From NCBI GenBank assembly GCA_964480915.1, contig CAYZRS010000066.1, forward strand, positions 1 through 25,136: a DNA stretch of 25,136 nucleotides. The letters are read 5' to 3'. Position numbers and translations under genes: made by a program. Below, one piece after another: positions 14,659-23,140 of the stretch. Origin of the DNA: CAWGCE01 sp964480915. GTDB taxonomy: Bacteria > Planctomycetota > Planctomycetia > Pirellulales > Pirellulaceae. Numbering within the stretch: the first letter of the stretch is position 1; each line of letters starts with the position of its first letter. The notes under the pieces are model-generated. The model ran no database searches. It had not been told where the DNA came from and saw nothing but the letters and a program-made list of their open reading frames with translations.

Positions 14659-16398
14659 ATGAGCCCTACCGAAAAACCAGCAACCCCCTCTGCTGCCAAA
14701 CCAAGTCCTGTCGAAGTATTTAAGGTTGAGAGCCAATATCTGAAAGGGGACATTCCCGCAGAACTTTTGGACGAAAACGACTTCTTCGGCAAAGGGAGTG
14801 TGCAACTGCTGAAACACCATGGCACGTACCAGCAGGACGATCGCGATGCGCGGGCAGCCGCAAAAGCGGCAGGGAAAGGCAAAGCGTTCATGTTCATGGT
14901 CCGCAGCAAAATCCCCGGTGGCAAGCTCACCAGCGATCAACTGCTGGCTCAATTGGATCTCTGCGACGAATTGGGCAACAACACGCTCCGCATCACCACG
15001 CGACAAGCGTTACAGCTGCACGGCATTCGCAAGAATAAGCTGAAGGAAACGATCGCCCGCATCAACGAAGTGCAGGTTAGCACACTGGGCGCCTGTGGCG
15101 ATGTCAATCGAAACGTGATGTGCTGCCCGGCTCCTTACGCCAACAACATTCACACGACGATGCAAAAACTGGCCGATGATTTGGCCGAACTATTGGCACC
15201 TCGCACCACCGCCTACCACGAAATCTGGCTGCGAGAAGAAGGCAGCGAAGAGAAACAGCTCGTCGGTGGCGGCGTCGACGGTCACGAGATCGAACCGATC
15301 TACGGCACCGCCTACCTGCCGCGCAAATTCAAGATCGGCGTCGCACTGCCAGAAGACAATTGCATCGACCTGTACACGCACGACCTGGGCTTCCTCGCCA
15401 TCACCGAAGGAGACGACGTCAAAGGCTACAACATCCTGGTCGGCGGTGGCTTTGGCAACACGCCCAGTGCAAAAAAGACATTCCCTGCCGTCGCCAAACG
15501 GATGTGCTTCGTGACGCCCGAACAGGCGCTCGACGTGGCGGTCGCGGTCGTGAAAGTCCAACGCGATTTTGGCAATCGCACCGATCGGAAAGTCGCGCGG
15601 CTCAAATACCTGATCGCCGATTGGGGTATCGAGAAATTCAAAGCCAAAGTCGAAGAGTATTACGGACAGAGCCTACCCGAACCGAACCCGGCCGATGTGA
15701 CGAAACAAGAAGATCACATGGGTTGGGAAGAGCAGGGTGATGGAAAGTGGTTCTACGGACTGAACATCGAAAACGGGCGTCTGCGAGACGGAGACGACCT
15801 TCAACTGAAAGCCGCCCTGCGAGACATCTGCAAGACGATCAAACCGGGCATTCGCCTGACCGCCCATCAAAGCCTCATTTTCACCGACGTTGAAGAGAAA
15901 GACAAAACGGCGATTGAAGAGACACTCCAGAAGTACCATGTGCCCCTTTCCCATGAAATATCCAACACGCGACGTTGGTCGATGGCTTGTGTTGCGTGGC
16001 CAACATGCGGACTGTCGATCACCGAGGCCGAACGAGCACTACCCGGCATGGTCGATCAACTAGAAGTCGAAATCGAAAAACTGGGTCTTTCAACCGAACA
16101 GTTCAATCTACGCATGACCGGCTGCCCGAATGGGTGCGCTCGGCCGTACAACCCGGACATCGGGCTCGTCGGCAAAGCCAAGGGGAAATATACCGTTCTG
16201 CTCGGCGGGACTCAGTTGGGGAACCGGCTCAACTTCATCTACAAAGACCTCGTTCCCGAAGAAGAGGTCGTGAGCGAACTCACGCAGGTCTTTCGCTATT
16301 TTAAAGAGAGCCGCACGGCCGACGAATCGTTCGGCGACTTTTGTCACCGGAAGGGCAAAGAGGACCTGCTGGCGTGGTCCGAAGCCGAGAATTCATAA
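14659..16398 (+). CDS. Siroheme sulfite reductase, ferredoxin/CysI type
   Basis: 579 residues from the ATG at 14659; a TTG at 14623 would add 12 residues. The enzyme reduces sulfite to sulfide with six electrons in assimilatory sulfur metabolism. The 4Fe-4S/siroheme cysteines are in the canonical pattern: Cys444-x5-Cys450 and Cys489-x3-Cys493 (TGCPNGCARP). The N-terminal half has LRITTRQALQLHGI and LGACGDVNRNVMC, which resemble sulfite reductase (CysI/Sir) more than nitrite reductase, though the related NirA enzymes share the fold. No flavoprotein partner (CysJ) is adjacent, so ferredoxin is the likely donor. A perfect 23-bp inverted repeat begins nine bases after the stop. The first 15-20 residues are Pro/Ala/Ser-rich and probably disordered. 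Confidence 0.9.
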   Translation: MSPTEKPATPSAAKPSPVEVFKVESQYLKGDIPAELLDENDFFGKGSVQLLKHHGTYQQDDRDARAAAKAAGKGKAFMFMVRSKIPGGKLTSDQLLAQLDLCDELGNNTLRITTRQALQLHGIRKNKLKETIARINEVQVSTLGACGDVNRNVMCCPAPYANNIHTTMQKLADDLAELLAPRTTAYHEIWLREEGSEEKQLVGGGVDGHEIEPIYGTAYLPRKFKIGVALPEDNCIDLYTHDLGFLAITEGDDVKGYNILVGGGFGNTPSAKKTFPAVAKRMCFVTPEQALDVAVAVVKVQRDFGNRTDRKVARLKYLIADWGIEKFKAKVEEYYGQSLPEPNPADVTKQEDHMGWEEQGDGKWFYGLNIENGRLRDGDDLQLKAALRDICKTIKPGIRLTAHQSLIFTDVEEKDKTAIEETLQKYHVPLSHEISNTRRWSMACVAWPTCGLSITEAERALPGMVDQLEVEIEKLGLSTEQFNLRMTGCPNGCARPYNPDIGLVGKAKGKYTVLLGGTQLGNRLNFIYKDLVPEEEVVSELTQVFRYFKESRTADESFGDFCHRKGKEDLLAWSEAENS

Positions 16399-16407
16399 TC
16401 CGAGCGC

Positions 16408-16486
16408 AAAGGGTCGGGAGTCTTTTTCGGACAGCTCATGTCACCCCAAGGCAGTCCGTATGACCGAAAAAGACTCCCGACCCTTT
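16408..16486. repeat. REP-like palindrome with perfect 23-bp arms
   Basis: Left arm 16408-16430 (starts AAAGGGTCGGGAGTC, ends TTTTTCGG) and right arm 16464-16486 are exact reverse complements, around a 33-base centre. It sits between the convergent sulfite reductase and pterin dehydratase genes. The same arm, with small changes, occurs at 25103-25123, and a related one at 12736-12810. It can form a long hairpin and may end both transcripts, but the repetition points to a dispersed element. Confidence 0.85.
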
Positions 16487-16513
16487 CCACGGCCACATCG
16501 AAAAGCGCGCCAA

Positions 16514-16876
16514 CTACGAATTCAATTCGACCGGCACCTGATCGATCTTGGCGGCCAGAATAAAGTCGTTCTCTGACAGTCCGCCAATCGCGTGAGTCCA
16601 CATCTCGATCGAAACGTTGCGATAACCTTCAATGTGCAAATCGGGATGGTGACCATCTTCTTCTGCGATTTCGGCGATCTTGCCGAAGAAGGCCATCCCG
16701 GCCATGAAATTCTTCACGGTCCAATCTTTGCGAATGCGTTGCCCGTCATGGGTCAAATACCAACCGTCCAGTTTGGCGAGTTGATTTTCAGCCACATTGA
16801 TGGGGCACGGTTCCACACCACCTTCGCAAGGGAGGCATTTTTTGGCGGCCAGATCTTCAGGTTGCTGAACGTCCAT
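16514..16876 (-). CDS. phhB: Pterin-4-alpha-carbinolamine dehydratase
   Basis: 120 residues from the ATG at 16876; the frame extends to 16984, but that part overlaps the end of the TPR gene and is unlike the family. The enzyme dehydrates 4a-hydroxytetrahydrobiopterin to recycle pterin cofactor for aromatic amino-acid hydroxylases. The active-site signature is EEDGHHPDLHI with His76, His77 and Pro78, and the conserved Trp93-Thr-His lies in the following helix region. The N-terminus carries three cysteines (KKCLPCEGG, then EPC: Cys14, Cys17, Cys24), a feature of one branch of the family. No phenylalanine hydroxylase gene is in the window, so the role is inferred from the family. It lies 61 bases downstream of the TPR gene on the same strand. 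Confidence 0.93.
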   Translation of the reverse strand: MDVQQPEDLAAKKCLPCEGGVEPCPINVAENQLAKLDGWYLTHDGQRIRKDWTVKNFMAGMAFFGKIAEIAEEDGHHPDLHIEGYRNVSIEMWTHAIGGLSENDFILAAKIDQVPVELNS

Positions 16877-16937
16877 CGTTTCTTTCTTCTGCAACGGGTG
16901 TTTGAGTGAGTGACTCTGCTTGCCGATCGAGGCGGGT

Positions 16938-18734
16938 CTAAGGGTCGCTAGGAATTTTGGCGCTTTCCAACGGCTTGTCGGCATCGCTCAATTCCAGATC
17001 GTCTTCGCTGACTTCGGGTTCGGGAATGCGGTCTTCTTGTTTTTGCATCTCACGCCATGGCTTCTTCGCTTTATAAGACGCCAATTCTTGCTTCAGCTGG
17101 TCGTCGATCTCATTCTCGGCACCCAAATCAACCGCTTTCTGTGACCATTCCAGCGCCTTTTCGAAGTCACCCGATTCGGCATGTGCGGCGGCCAGCGTGC
17201 TAAGGATATGGGCCGCTTCGTAATTGGTCACTTCGCAGGCCCGCTCGGCAAGTTCGATCGCCTTGCCGCCATCGCGAACCGCATCATCAGTGGAAGTCGC
17301 CAACACCCACGCGTAATTGTTCAAGATGCCCGCATCGTCTTCGGAATGGGGAAGCGCTTGTTCGTAGTCTTTGATCGCTTCTTGATGCTTACCAACGCCC
17401 AAATAAGCATCGGCCCGTCCGCGTAGCGCCTGCCACTCCGTTTCATCCTCCCGAATGATCCGAGTGTAGATATCGATCGCTCGCGATGGCCGCTTATCCA
17501 TCAGATAGGTCGCCGCAATTTGCAACCGCAGCTCCAAGTTGTCCGGGTTGCGACGAAGTAGTCGATTGAGATCACGGATCGCCGCTTCGAAATTGCCTTC
17601 GATTTGAGCAACCGAACTGCGTAATAACAGCGCCTGTGGGTCACCCGGCTCCAGCTCCAAAACTCGTTCCAAATCAGCGTAGGCTTCTTCGAAATTTTCG
17701 TCATTGGCGTAGACTTGCGCTCGCAACAGAAGACCGATGGTGCTGTTCGGTTCTACTTCAATGGCCTTCTCGATATCGGCGAGTGCTTTTTCTGTTTCTC
17801 CTTGGTCCAACAGGATGCTCGAACGGAGTATGTACCCACGTGCTGACGTCTTATCCTGTTCGATGAATTCATCGACGAACGCAATCGCTTCGTCATATTT
17901 TTCTGTTGCGGTTAGTAGCTGCACAACCAGTTCTCGAGTATCGGTATCCGATTCGTCCAACTCGATGATCCGGCTCAAATCGGCGATGGCATCGTCGATT
18001 CGATCCATGTCTAGGTAGATCTGAGCCCGTTCGCGCAGCGCTTCGTCGTTGGTATCGTTGGCCGCCACGGCCGCTTCAATATCTCCCAGCTGCTCTGCTG
18101 GCGTTTCGCGAAAGGAAGCCCGTGTCAGCAGCGCTTCGCAGCGACGAGCCGGGTTATCCCACATCAGCTTGACCGCATTTTCCGCCGCAACCATACCGGC
18201 CTCTTTATCGCCATCGGGCAGATCGGCCAGCTGAGCAATCAATAGCTGCACGTCACCATGCTCGGGTTGAATTTCGGCCGCTTTCGTCAGTGACTCCATC
18301 GCCATCCGGCGCCGCTGACGCCAACTGCGATCCAACTTGCCTTGTAGCACGGGCGCCAGAACTTGGTTCGCTTTTTCGAACAACGTACCTGCCATCAGTT
18401 CTTTGGCATACGCTTCGCTTTGAGCCGGCAAGCCGTCCTCGATCGCCTCCTCACACATCTCGACGACTTCATTCAGATCACTCATCCGTTTTGCAAACAG
18501 TTTTTTCTGAGTCGCCTTATCCAGCAAATCGATCGCAGGACTCGATTCTTCCTCCGGGACCTCCAGATCGATCTCATCCACGTCAGTGGACGTGGCCGCA
18601 TCGGTTTCGGACTCGACAGCCTGCCCATAAACGCTGGCCGTCGGCCAACCCAACCAGCCAAATACCATGAGGCACGGCAGCAAGACAAAGCATCCGGTCA
18701 CACGACGCATGAACGACTTTTTGATGAGCATCAT
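16938..18734 (-). CDS. Secreted TPR-repeat protein
   Basis: 598 residues from the ATG at 18734, chosen because AAAGGG lies about eight bases upstream; an ATG at 18782 would add 16 polar residues. The N-terminus is a signal peptide: basic KKSFMRR, then a hydrophobic run to about residue 35, with cleavage probable near SVYGQA. An acidic region follows (about 45-65). From about residue 150 to 530 there are roughly ten TPR units of 34 residues, with clear examples of the form RAQIYLDMDRIDDAIADL and LRAQVYANDENFEEAYADL. The last units (NNYAWVLATS, then LSTLAAAHAESGDFEKAL) are typical of planctomycete TPR proteins. The tail is charged and acidic. TPRs mediate protein contacts; no partner can be named, and a periplasmic location is inferred from the signal peptide. 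Confidence 0.88.
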   Translation of the reverse strand: MMLIKKSFMRRVTGCFVLLPCLMVFGWLGWPTASVYGQAVESETDAATSTDVDEIDLEVPEEESSPAIDLLDKATQKKLFAKRMSDLNEVVEMCEEAIEDGLPAQSEAYAKELMAGTLFEKANQVLAPVLQGKLDRSWRQRRRMAMESLTKAAEIQPEHGDVQLLIAQLADLPDGDKEAGMVAAENAVKLMWDNPARRCEALLTRASFRETPAEQLGDIEAAVAANDTNDEALRERAQIYLDMDRIDDAIADLSRIIELDESDTDTRELVVQLLTATEKYDEAIAFVDEFIEQDKTSARGYILRSSILLDQGETEKALADIEKAIEVEPNSTIGLLLRAQVYANDENFEEAYADLERVLELEPGDPQALLLRSSVAQIEGNFEAAIRDLNRLLRRNPDNLELRLQIAATYLMDKRPSRAIDIYTRIIREDETEWQALRGRADAYLGVGKHQEAIKDYEQALPHSEDDAGILNNYAWVLATSTDDAVRDGGKAIELAERACEVTNYEAAHILSTLAAAHAESGDFEKALEWSQKAVDLGAENEIDDQLKQELASYKAKKPWREMQKQEDRIPEPEVSEDDLELSDADKPLESAKIPSDP

Positions 18735-18897
18735 TTTCAAAATCCCTTTACCAACTCGATCGGCGTGAATCAGCCGATTCATCCTGCCTCAGCTGTCACG
18801 ATATTATTTCCGAAGCGACCGTCCGAGGCCATGGCGCAATATCGCCCAAACCCGAAGATTCGGGCCAATTCAAGTATTTTGGGCGCTGCCAAAACAG

Positions 18898-19731
18898 CTA
18901 GGCACTAAATCGCATGGAATCGGGACCAAGACTGTCCAAAATCCCACTGCGATATCGCTCACAAAGCCGCAGCAGCACTTCCAGCGCCAGCAGGTCGGCT
19001 CGATTCATCACATGCTTGGCACCGCGAGAACCCAATTCGGCCACTGTCGATTCGACCGCTTGGACGTGCAGCGCCATGAAATGACTTTCACTGATTCCGG
19101 CCGACATCAGAATTTGAGTGAAACGGGTCACATCGTCGCCAACGTGCCCCCATCCCATGACGACCGATGTCTTCAGCAGTTCGCGATAGTGGGTGAGCAG
19201 TTTCATCGGTGGGTCCCAGCCGCCCAGGCCACCGGCGGCACCACGTTTGGTCAAGTCGACCAATTCACGCTGCTGTTCCAACAAGCGATCGGCCTCCTGT
19301 TTGTCTTGCGCCTGCTGCTGGTTTCTCGCCTGCTGGAGCCGTTCATTGTCCAATCTCAATTGACGCCGTTCGATCGCTTGAGCCATTCGCCAGATCAAGG
19401 TGCGGGTCGTCGCTTCGGCCAGACACATATAGCTGTCGGCATGTGCTTCCAGACAATACGGCTCCATTTGAGCCGCGTTCGATTGGCCTAGTACGATCAC
19501 TGGCTGCATCACCGAAGTGCCTGCCCGGATCGCATCCAAAGTTTGAAGTGCATTCAACGACTCGTCATGAGACAGCAACACGACGTCGAACGCATCGTCA
19601 CGAAGTCGCGCCAAACCGGCAGCGGCACCAACAGCTCGTTCCAAAATGACGACCGTACTCTGATCGGCGGCCAGCGATTCGGCCAAAGCGGCACCCAAAT
19701 GCGCCGCGTTGGTGATAAACAGGACCCTCAT
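18898..19731 (-). CDS. Pseudo-receiver protein with coiled coil and unknown C-terminal domain
   Basis: 277 residues from the ATG at 19731, chosen because MRVLFITNA begins the first receiver strand; an in-frame ATG at 19791 would add 20 residues, and neither has a good Shine-Dalgarno sequence. Residues 1-115 have the rhythm of a response-regulator receiver (FDVVLLSHDES, then MQPVIVLGQSN, then LEAHADSYM), but the phospho-acceptor position appears to be Ser54, the acidic pair after strand one is missing, and the Lys near 104 is replaced (CLAEA). Phosphorylation is therefore unlikely. A Gln/Arg-rich coiled coil follows (about 117-160), then a helical domain (about 175-277) I do not recognise. It is 163 bases upstream of the TPR gene. 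Confidence 0.7.
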   Translation of the reverse strand: MRVLFITNAAHLGAALAESLAADQSTVVILERAVGAAAGLARLRDDAFDVVLLSHDESLNALQTLDAIRAGTSVMQPVIVLGQSNAAQMEPYCLEAHADSYMCLAEATTRTLIWRMAQAIERRQLRLDNERLQQARNQQQAQDKQEADRLLEQQRELVDLTKRGAAGGLGGWDPPMKLLTHYRELLKTSVVMGWGHVGDDVTRFTQILMSAGISESHFMALHVQAVESTVAELGSRGAKHVMNRADLLALEVLLRLCERYRSGILDSLGPDSMRFSA

Positions 19732-19981
19732 CGGTTGAGGAATATGAAAGTTGTTTCGCCGGACCTTGGAGTCCAGAGGGGAGCGCATCATGGAGTTTCA
19801 TCAATCAGTGAACGTTAAAGAAGCAAGTTTGTGATCTCTGTCTGGTTTCTATCTGGTTAGCCTAAAGCCCGTCCTTGAGTAGAATGAGCTGAGTTCTTGT
19901 AGGCAATCGACCCGTTCGCAGTCAATCCAAACGCTCAGATCGGGGCGAGACCGCAGTTTTTTTGGAATCAGCAGGCGCACT

Positions 19982-21160
19982 ATGAAACTCGCTTACTTCG
20001 ATTGTGCTAGCGGCATCAGCGGCGACATGACGCTCGGCGCACTGGTCGATCTGGGTGTCCCACTCGAAAAACTGCAAAAAGGTATCGATTCCCTTGGACT
20101 ACCCAGTTGCCGCTTGGAAGTCGAAGAGGTGCATCGAAAAGGTTTTCGCGCGAGCAAAGTCCATGTCCGGCACGAGCCCGAACATGCGCACCGCCATCTG
20201 CATCACATCACCGAGATGATCACCGCGAGCACACTTGCTGCAGACGAGCAAGATTTGGCGATTCGCATCTTCACTCGACTGGGGGAAGCCGAGGCCCACG
20301 TGCACGGGACGACAATTCGCAAAGTCCACTTCCACGAAGTCGGAGCCGTCGATTCCATCGCGGACATTGTCGGAGCGGCCATCGGCTGGACCCATTTGAA
20401 AGTCGACCGCTTTGTCTGCTCGCCCGTCCCAACCGGCACCGGCACCATCATGATCGCTCATGGCAAGACGAGTGTGCCCGCACCGGCCACGGCCGAACTT
20501 CTCAAAGGCATTCCGCTCGCCGCATCCGAGGTACCGGCTGAACTGACGACTCCGACGGGAGCCGCCATCCTCAAAACACTCTGCACCGAATTTGGGCCGG
20601 TTCCCGCCATGACCATCGATGCGATCGGTTACGGGGCGGGCGACAAAGATTTCGAATCGCACGGCAATATCCTGCGAGTCCTGATCGGCACCGCTGCCAC
20701 ACCGGAAACCGGCGATCAAATCCTCGTCCTAGAAACCAATTTGGACGACACGACGGGCGAAGTGATTGGCCATTGCACCGAGCGCTTGTTGGCAGCCGGA
20801 GCACTCGACGTCTACACCACTGCCATCCACATGAAGAAGAATCGACCCGCGACGAAACTAACGATCCTATGCGAGGCCCCGTCGCGTCAGGCGCTTGAAG
20901 CGATCGTCTTCCAGGAAACGAGCACGCTCGGCATTCGCCGGCAAACGGCCGACCGGTCGACGCTGCCACGCGAAGCGACCGTCGTCGAAACGGAATGGGG
21001 CCCAGTTCATGGAAAAATCGCCACGCTCCCTCACGGCGAACGACGTTTCTCGCCCGAATACGAGGCCTGCCGTCAGATCGCTCAGCAGCACGATATCGCG
21101 GTCACCAGCGTCCAAGCCGCCGCCTGCACAAGCTATGTCGCAAACAAACCACCCGCCTGA
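19982..21160 (+). CDS. larC: Nickel-pincer cofactor biosynthesis protein LarC
   Basis: 392 residues, one uninterrupted frame from the ATG at 19982. LarC inserts nickel into the pyridinium-3,5-bisthiocarboxylic acid mononucleotide that forms the nickel-pincer cofactor of lactate racemase and related enzymes. The start FDCASGISGDM at residues 6-16 is the DUF111 hallmark, followed by a histidine-rich stretch (His at 61, 64, 68, 70, 72, 74, 75) that could carry nickel, KVHFHEVGAVDSIAD, and the C-terminal block LETNLDDTTGEVIGH with KKNRPATKLTILC. In Lactiplantibacillus plantarum LarC is made from two frames by programmed frameshifting; here it is a single frame. larA, larB and larE are not in the window. 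Its last 28 bases overlap the 3' end of the opposing DUF3626 gene. Confidence 0.94.
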   Translation: MKLAYFDCASGISGDMTLGALVDLGVPLEKLQKGIDSLGLPSCRLEVEEVHRKGFRASKVHVRHEPEHAHRHLHHITEMITASTLAADEQDLAIRIFTRLGEAEAHVHGTTIRKVHFHEVGAVDSIADIVGAAIGWTHLKVDRFVCSPVPTGTGTIMIAHGKTSVPAPATAELLKGIPLAASEVPAELTTPTGAAILKTLCTEFGPVPAMTIDAIGYGAGDKDFESHGNILRVLIGTAATPETGDQILVLETNLDDTTGEVIGHCTERLLAAGALDVYTTAIHMKKNRPATKLTILCEAPSRQALEAIVFQETSTLGIRRQTADRSTLPREATVVETEWGPVHGKIATLPHGERRFSPEYEACRQIAQQHDIAVTSVQAAACTSYVANKPPA

Positions 21161-22221
21161 CCAAATTGCACGATGACGTGCCACAGCTGTTTGATCTGCT
21201 GCAACGTCTCTTCATGACTGGCCCATTCCTGCCACAGCTCCGGCGAATCGTGTAACGACAAGGCCGCTGCACCCACATCCTTGGCGGTAATCGTCGCGCC
21301 GGTCGCGATGCGTTTTGCCAGTCGAGCAACCGCCTCGCCGCGAAAATCATCGGGAATCGTATCGACAGCCACGGCAAGGCCTCGATGGTAGTAAAGCGGA
21401 AACCCATACTTCTTGGCCGCCTCGACCAACATCTGACCAACTTCCGAACCGACAAAGCAAGGATCCACAACCATCTGCTCGACATCTCGATCCAACCGGA
21501 TGTCACCATGCACCTGAGCCTCGACATAATCGTCCAGGTTCCGACTTGGCTCGCCAGCAAAACGGGACCGAGCGAAAGGACCCAGCGACGTCTGCAACTT
21601 CGCTAGTAAAGTTGGCAGCGTGGTACCGGCCTGCCCCAATACGTTTCCTTCCGCCCGCACGTCGCGCACGATTGCCGACCAGATCCAATGGAAATGTTGA
21701 AGGGTCCCCATTTCATCTGGATTCGTCACGCTATCCCCATAGCTAAAAGTCGTCCGCTGCGAAACCGCAGGACGCAAACACAAGTAGCACGAACCGAATC
21801 GCGGCGCCGCACCGCCCGCCTGATTGAATAGGTTCAGCGCGCCATACTTGGGACGTTCTTTGTGCGTCGATCGATCATAAGCGCAACCGAACATCCGACT
21901 TTCCCAATCGTATCGGTACCCACCAGGCTGAGCCGTACAACTTCCGTTCGAAATTTGCGTCTCGAATTGGCTTCGATAAACACCTTCCGCCAGCAGCGAA
22001 GCGGCGACGATGAGACCGGACGCCGCTTTGCGATCCGGATGGAAATTTAACTCGACTCGAGCTTCTTCGCGCAAAGTACGAGCAGTCGATTCAAAGAGAG
22101 AGCCCGGTAACGATGCCTGTGCCAATGCCTCATGAATCGATTGCTGGTTCGTTGCGTCTCGCGCTTTAGCAAGATCGCTGACGTACTGAACGGCCGCAGA
22201 TTGCGAAGTCGTGAGTTTCAT
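21133..22221 (-). CDS. DUF3626 family protein
   Basis: 362 residues from the ATG at 22221; GAGGA lies about 14 bases upstream. I recognise the family from LNFHPDR at 59-64, EGVYRSQFETQISNGS at 79-94, PGGYRYDWESRMFG at 99-112 and RPKYGALNLF at 123-132, then APRFGSCYLCLRP. No biochemical function is established to my knowledge. The strongly conserved Arg, His, Gln and Glu residues in these blocks suggest an enzyme, but I will not name a reaction. There is no signal peptide or membrane segment, so it should be cytoplasmic. The gene converges with larC and shares 28 bases at the 3' ends. A TGGTAAA-N-TTTACCA palindrome lies 121 bases upstream of its start. Confidence 0.83.
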   Translation of the reverse strand: MKLTTSQSAAVQYVSDLAKARDATNQQSIHEALAQASLPGSLFESTARTLREEARVELNFHPDRKAASGLIVAASLLAEGVYRSQFETQISNGSCTAQPGGYRYDWESRMFGCAYDRSTHKERPKYGALNLFNQAGGAAPRFGSCYLCLRPAVSQRTTFSYGDSVTNPDEMGTLQHFHWIWSAIVRDVRAEGNVLGQAGTTLPTLLAKLQTSLGPFARSRFAGEPSRNLDDYVEAQVHGDIRLDRDVEQMVVDPCFVGSEVGQMLVEAAKKYGFPLYYHRGLAVAVDTIPDDFRGEAVARLAKRIATGATITAKDVGAAALSLHDSPELWQEWASHEETLQQIKQLWHVIVQFGQAGGLFAT

Positions 22222-22471
22222 CGAGCTGCTGGGGATTCCTCAGGCGGATTTTCTTCGCGACGAACCGAATCAGAACGGCTGACTCTAAAGACGGTGACGT
22301 TTGTGTTGGGTTCGCAGTCTGGCGGTGGATTGTGGGCGCCTTGGTAAAGTTTACCACCCAGCGCCGAACGAAACCGGGGGACCAACCCTTCGGCCTGCCC
22401 GCCAGCGCAATCGAATCCTGTTTTCCATCCTTCCTCTGCAACTCAGTTCTTGCAACCAGCCCCAGCGACGG
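22222..22471. other. Intergenic region upstream of the DUF3626 gene
   Basis: 250 bases between the DUF3626 start and the flavin-protein stop, both on the minus strand. The palindrome at 22342-22356 is the only structure I can support. Confidence 0.4.
22342..22356. promoter_or_regulatory. Candidate operator TGGTAAA-N-TTTACCA
   Basis: A perfect 7+1+7 palindrome upstream of the DUF3626 gene (minus strand). The half-site GGTAAA is shared with the palindrome at 14565-14585, though the spacing differs. No regulator can be named. Confidence 0.3.
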
Positions 22472-23032
22472 TCAACCATTGGCGTCGCTAGGATCGAGCG
22501 CCGGCAGCCCATCAATGCTCCTCAAATTCTTCTGCTGCTGGTAGGCCTGCACGCCGGCCTGACCTTTCTTACGAGCCCAACTCTCGAAGACGGTTCGTTC
22601 TTCTTGATATTCATATTTGGGTACTCCAAAACCGCACGAGTCACCAATGCGCGTCAGGTCGACCAGTACGATACTGCGAACGCCTTCATGGTGAGGAAAC
22701 AACGCTTGATGTGCTTCCCAATCTGGAGATGAAGGAGTCACAAATCGGCCGGTCCCATAGAGCCGAAGAATGAGCGGCGGCCCCTCGAACGCACAGAACA
22801 TGATGGTGATCCGGCCGTTCTCACGAAGATGAGCAATCGTTTCGGCCCCGCTTCCTGTCAGGTCAAGGAAGCCGACAGACCGCGAGTTAATGACGCGAAA
22901 GCTATCAATGCCCTTCGGTGAACAGTTAATGTGGCCGTCCGCAGCTAATGGGGCAGTCGCAACGAAGAACAATCGCTGCTTCGCAATCCATTCACAAAGT
23001 TCGGGAGTCACTTCGTCGTACAGTTTTCCCAT
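22472..23032 (-). CDS. Pyridoxamine 5'-phosphate oxidase-like flavin split-barrel protein
   Basis: 186 residues from the ATG at 23032, with GGAAAC just upstream. The first 130 residues match the FMN-binding split-barrel fold: QRLFFVATAPLAADGHINCSPKG at the start of the barrel (note the SPKG loop), FLDLTGSGAETIAHL at about 55-69 and the FMN-contact region ITIMFCAFEGPPLILRLYG at about 75-93. The C-terminal 50 residues (KYEYQEERTVFESWARKKG onward) form a helix-rich tail seen in a subfamily of small uncharacterised proteins. It lacks the C-terminal segment of true PdxH enzymes, so pyridoxine-phosphate oxidase activity should not be assumed; an FMN- or F420-dependent reductase is equally possible. 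It is divergent from the serine-hydrolase gene at 23141. Confidence 0.85.
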   Translation of the reverse strand: MGKLYDEVTPELCEWIAKQRLFFVATAPLAADGHINCSPKGIDSFRVINSRSVGFLDLTGSGAETIAHLRENGRITIMFCAFEGPPLILRLYGTGRFVTPSSPDWEAHQALFPHHEGVRSIVLVDLTRIGDSCGFGVPKYEYQEERTVFESWARKKGQAGVQAYQQQKNLRSIDGLPALDPSDANG

Positions 23033-23140
23033 CGGCCCGTTTCCAATATTCTGTGCTCAGGAACGAATCACTCTCATTCGGTCTATTGTTGACCATTTGA
23101 CGGCCAACTGCGACTTCAAATCGAATCACGGAGACTCTCG

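Noticed and set aside
16408..16486. Reading the palindrome simply as an intrinsic terminator
   Set aside because: The arms are longer than usual, lack a terminal U tract outside the stem and recur elsewhere in the window, so a repeat element is the better description, though it may still end transcripts.
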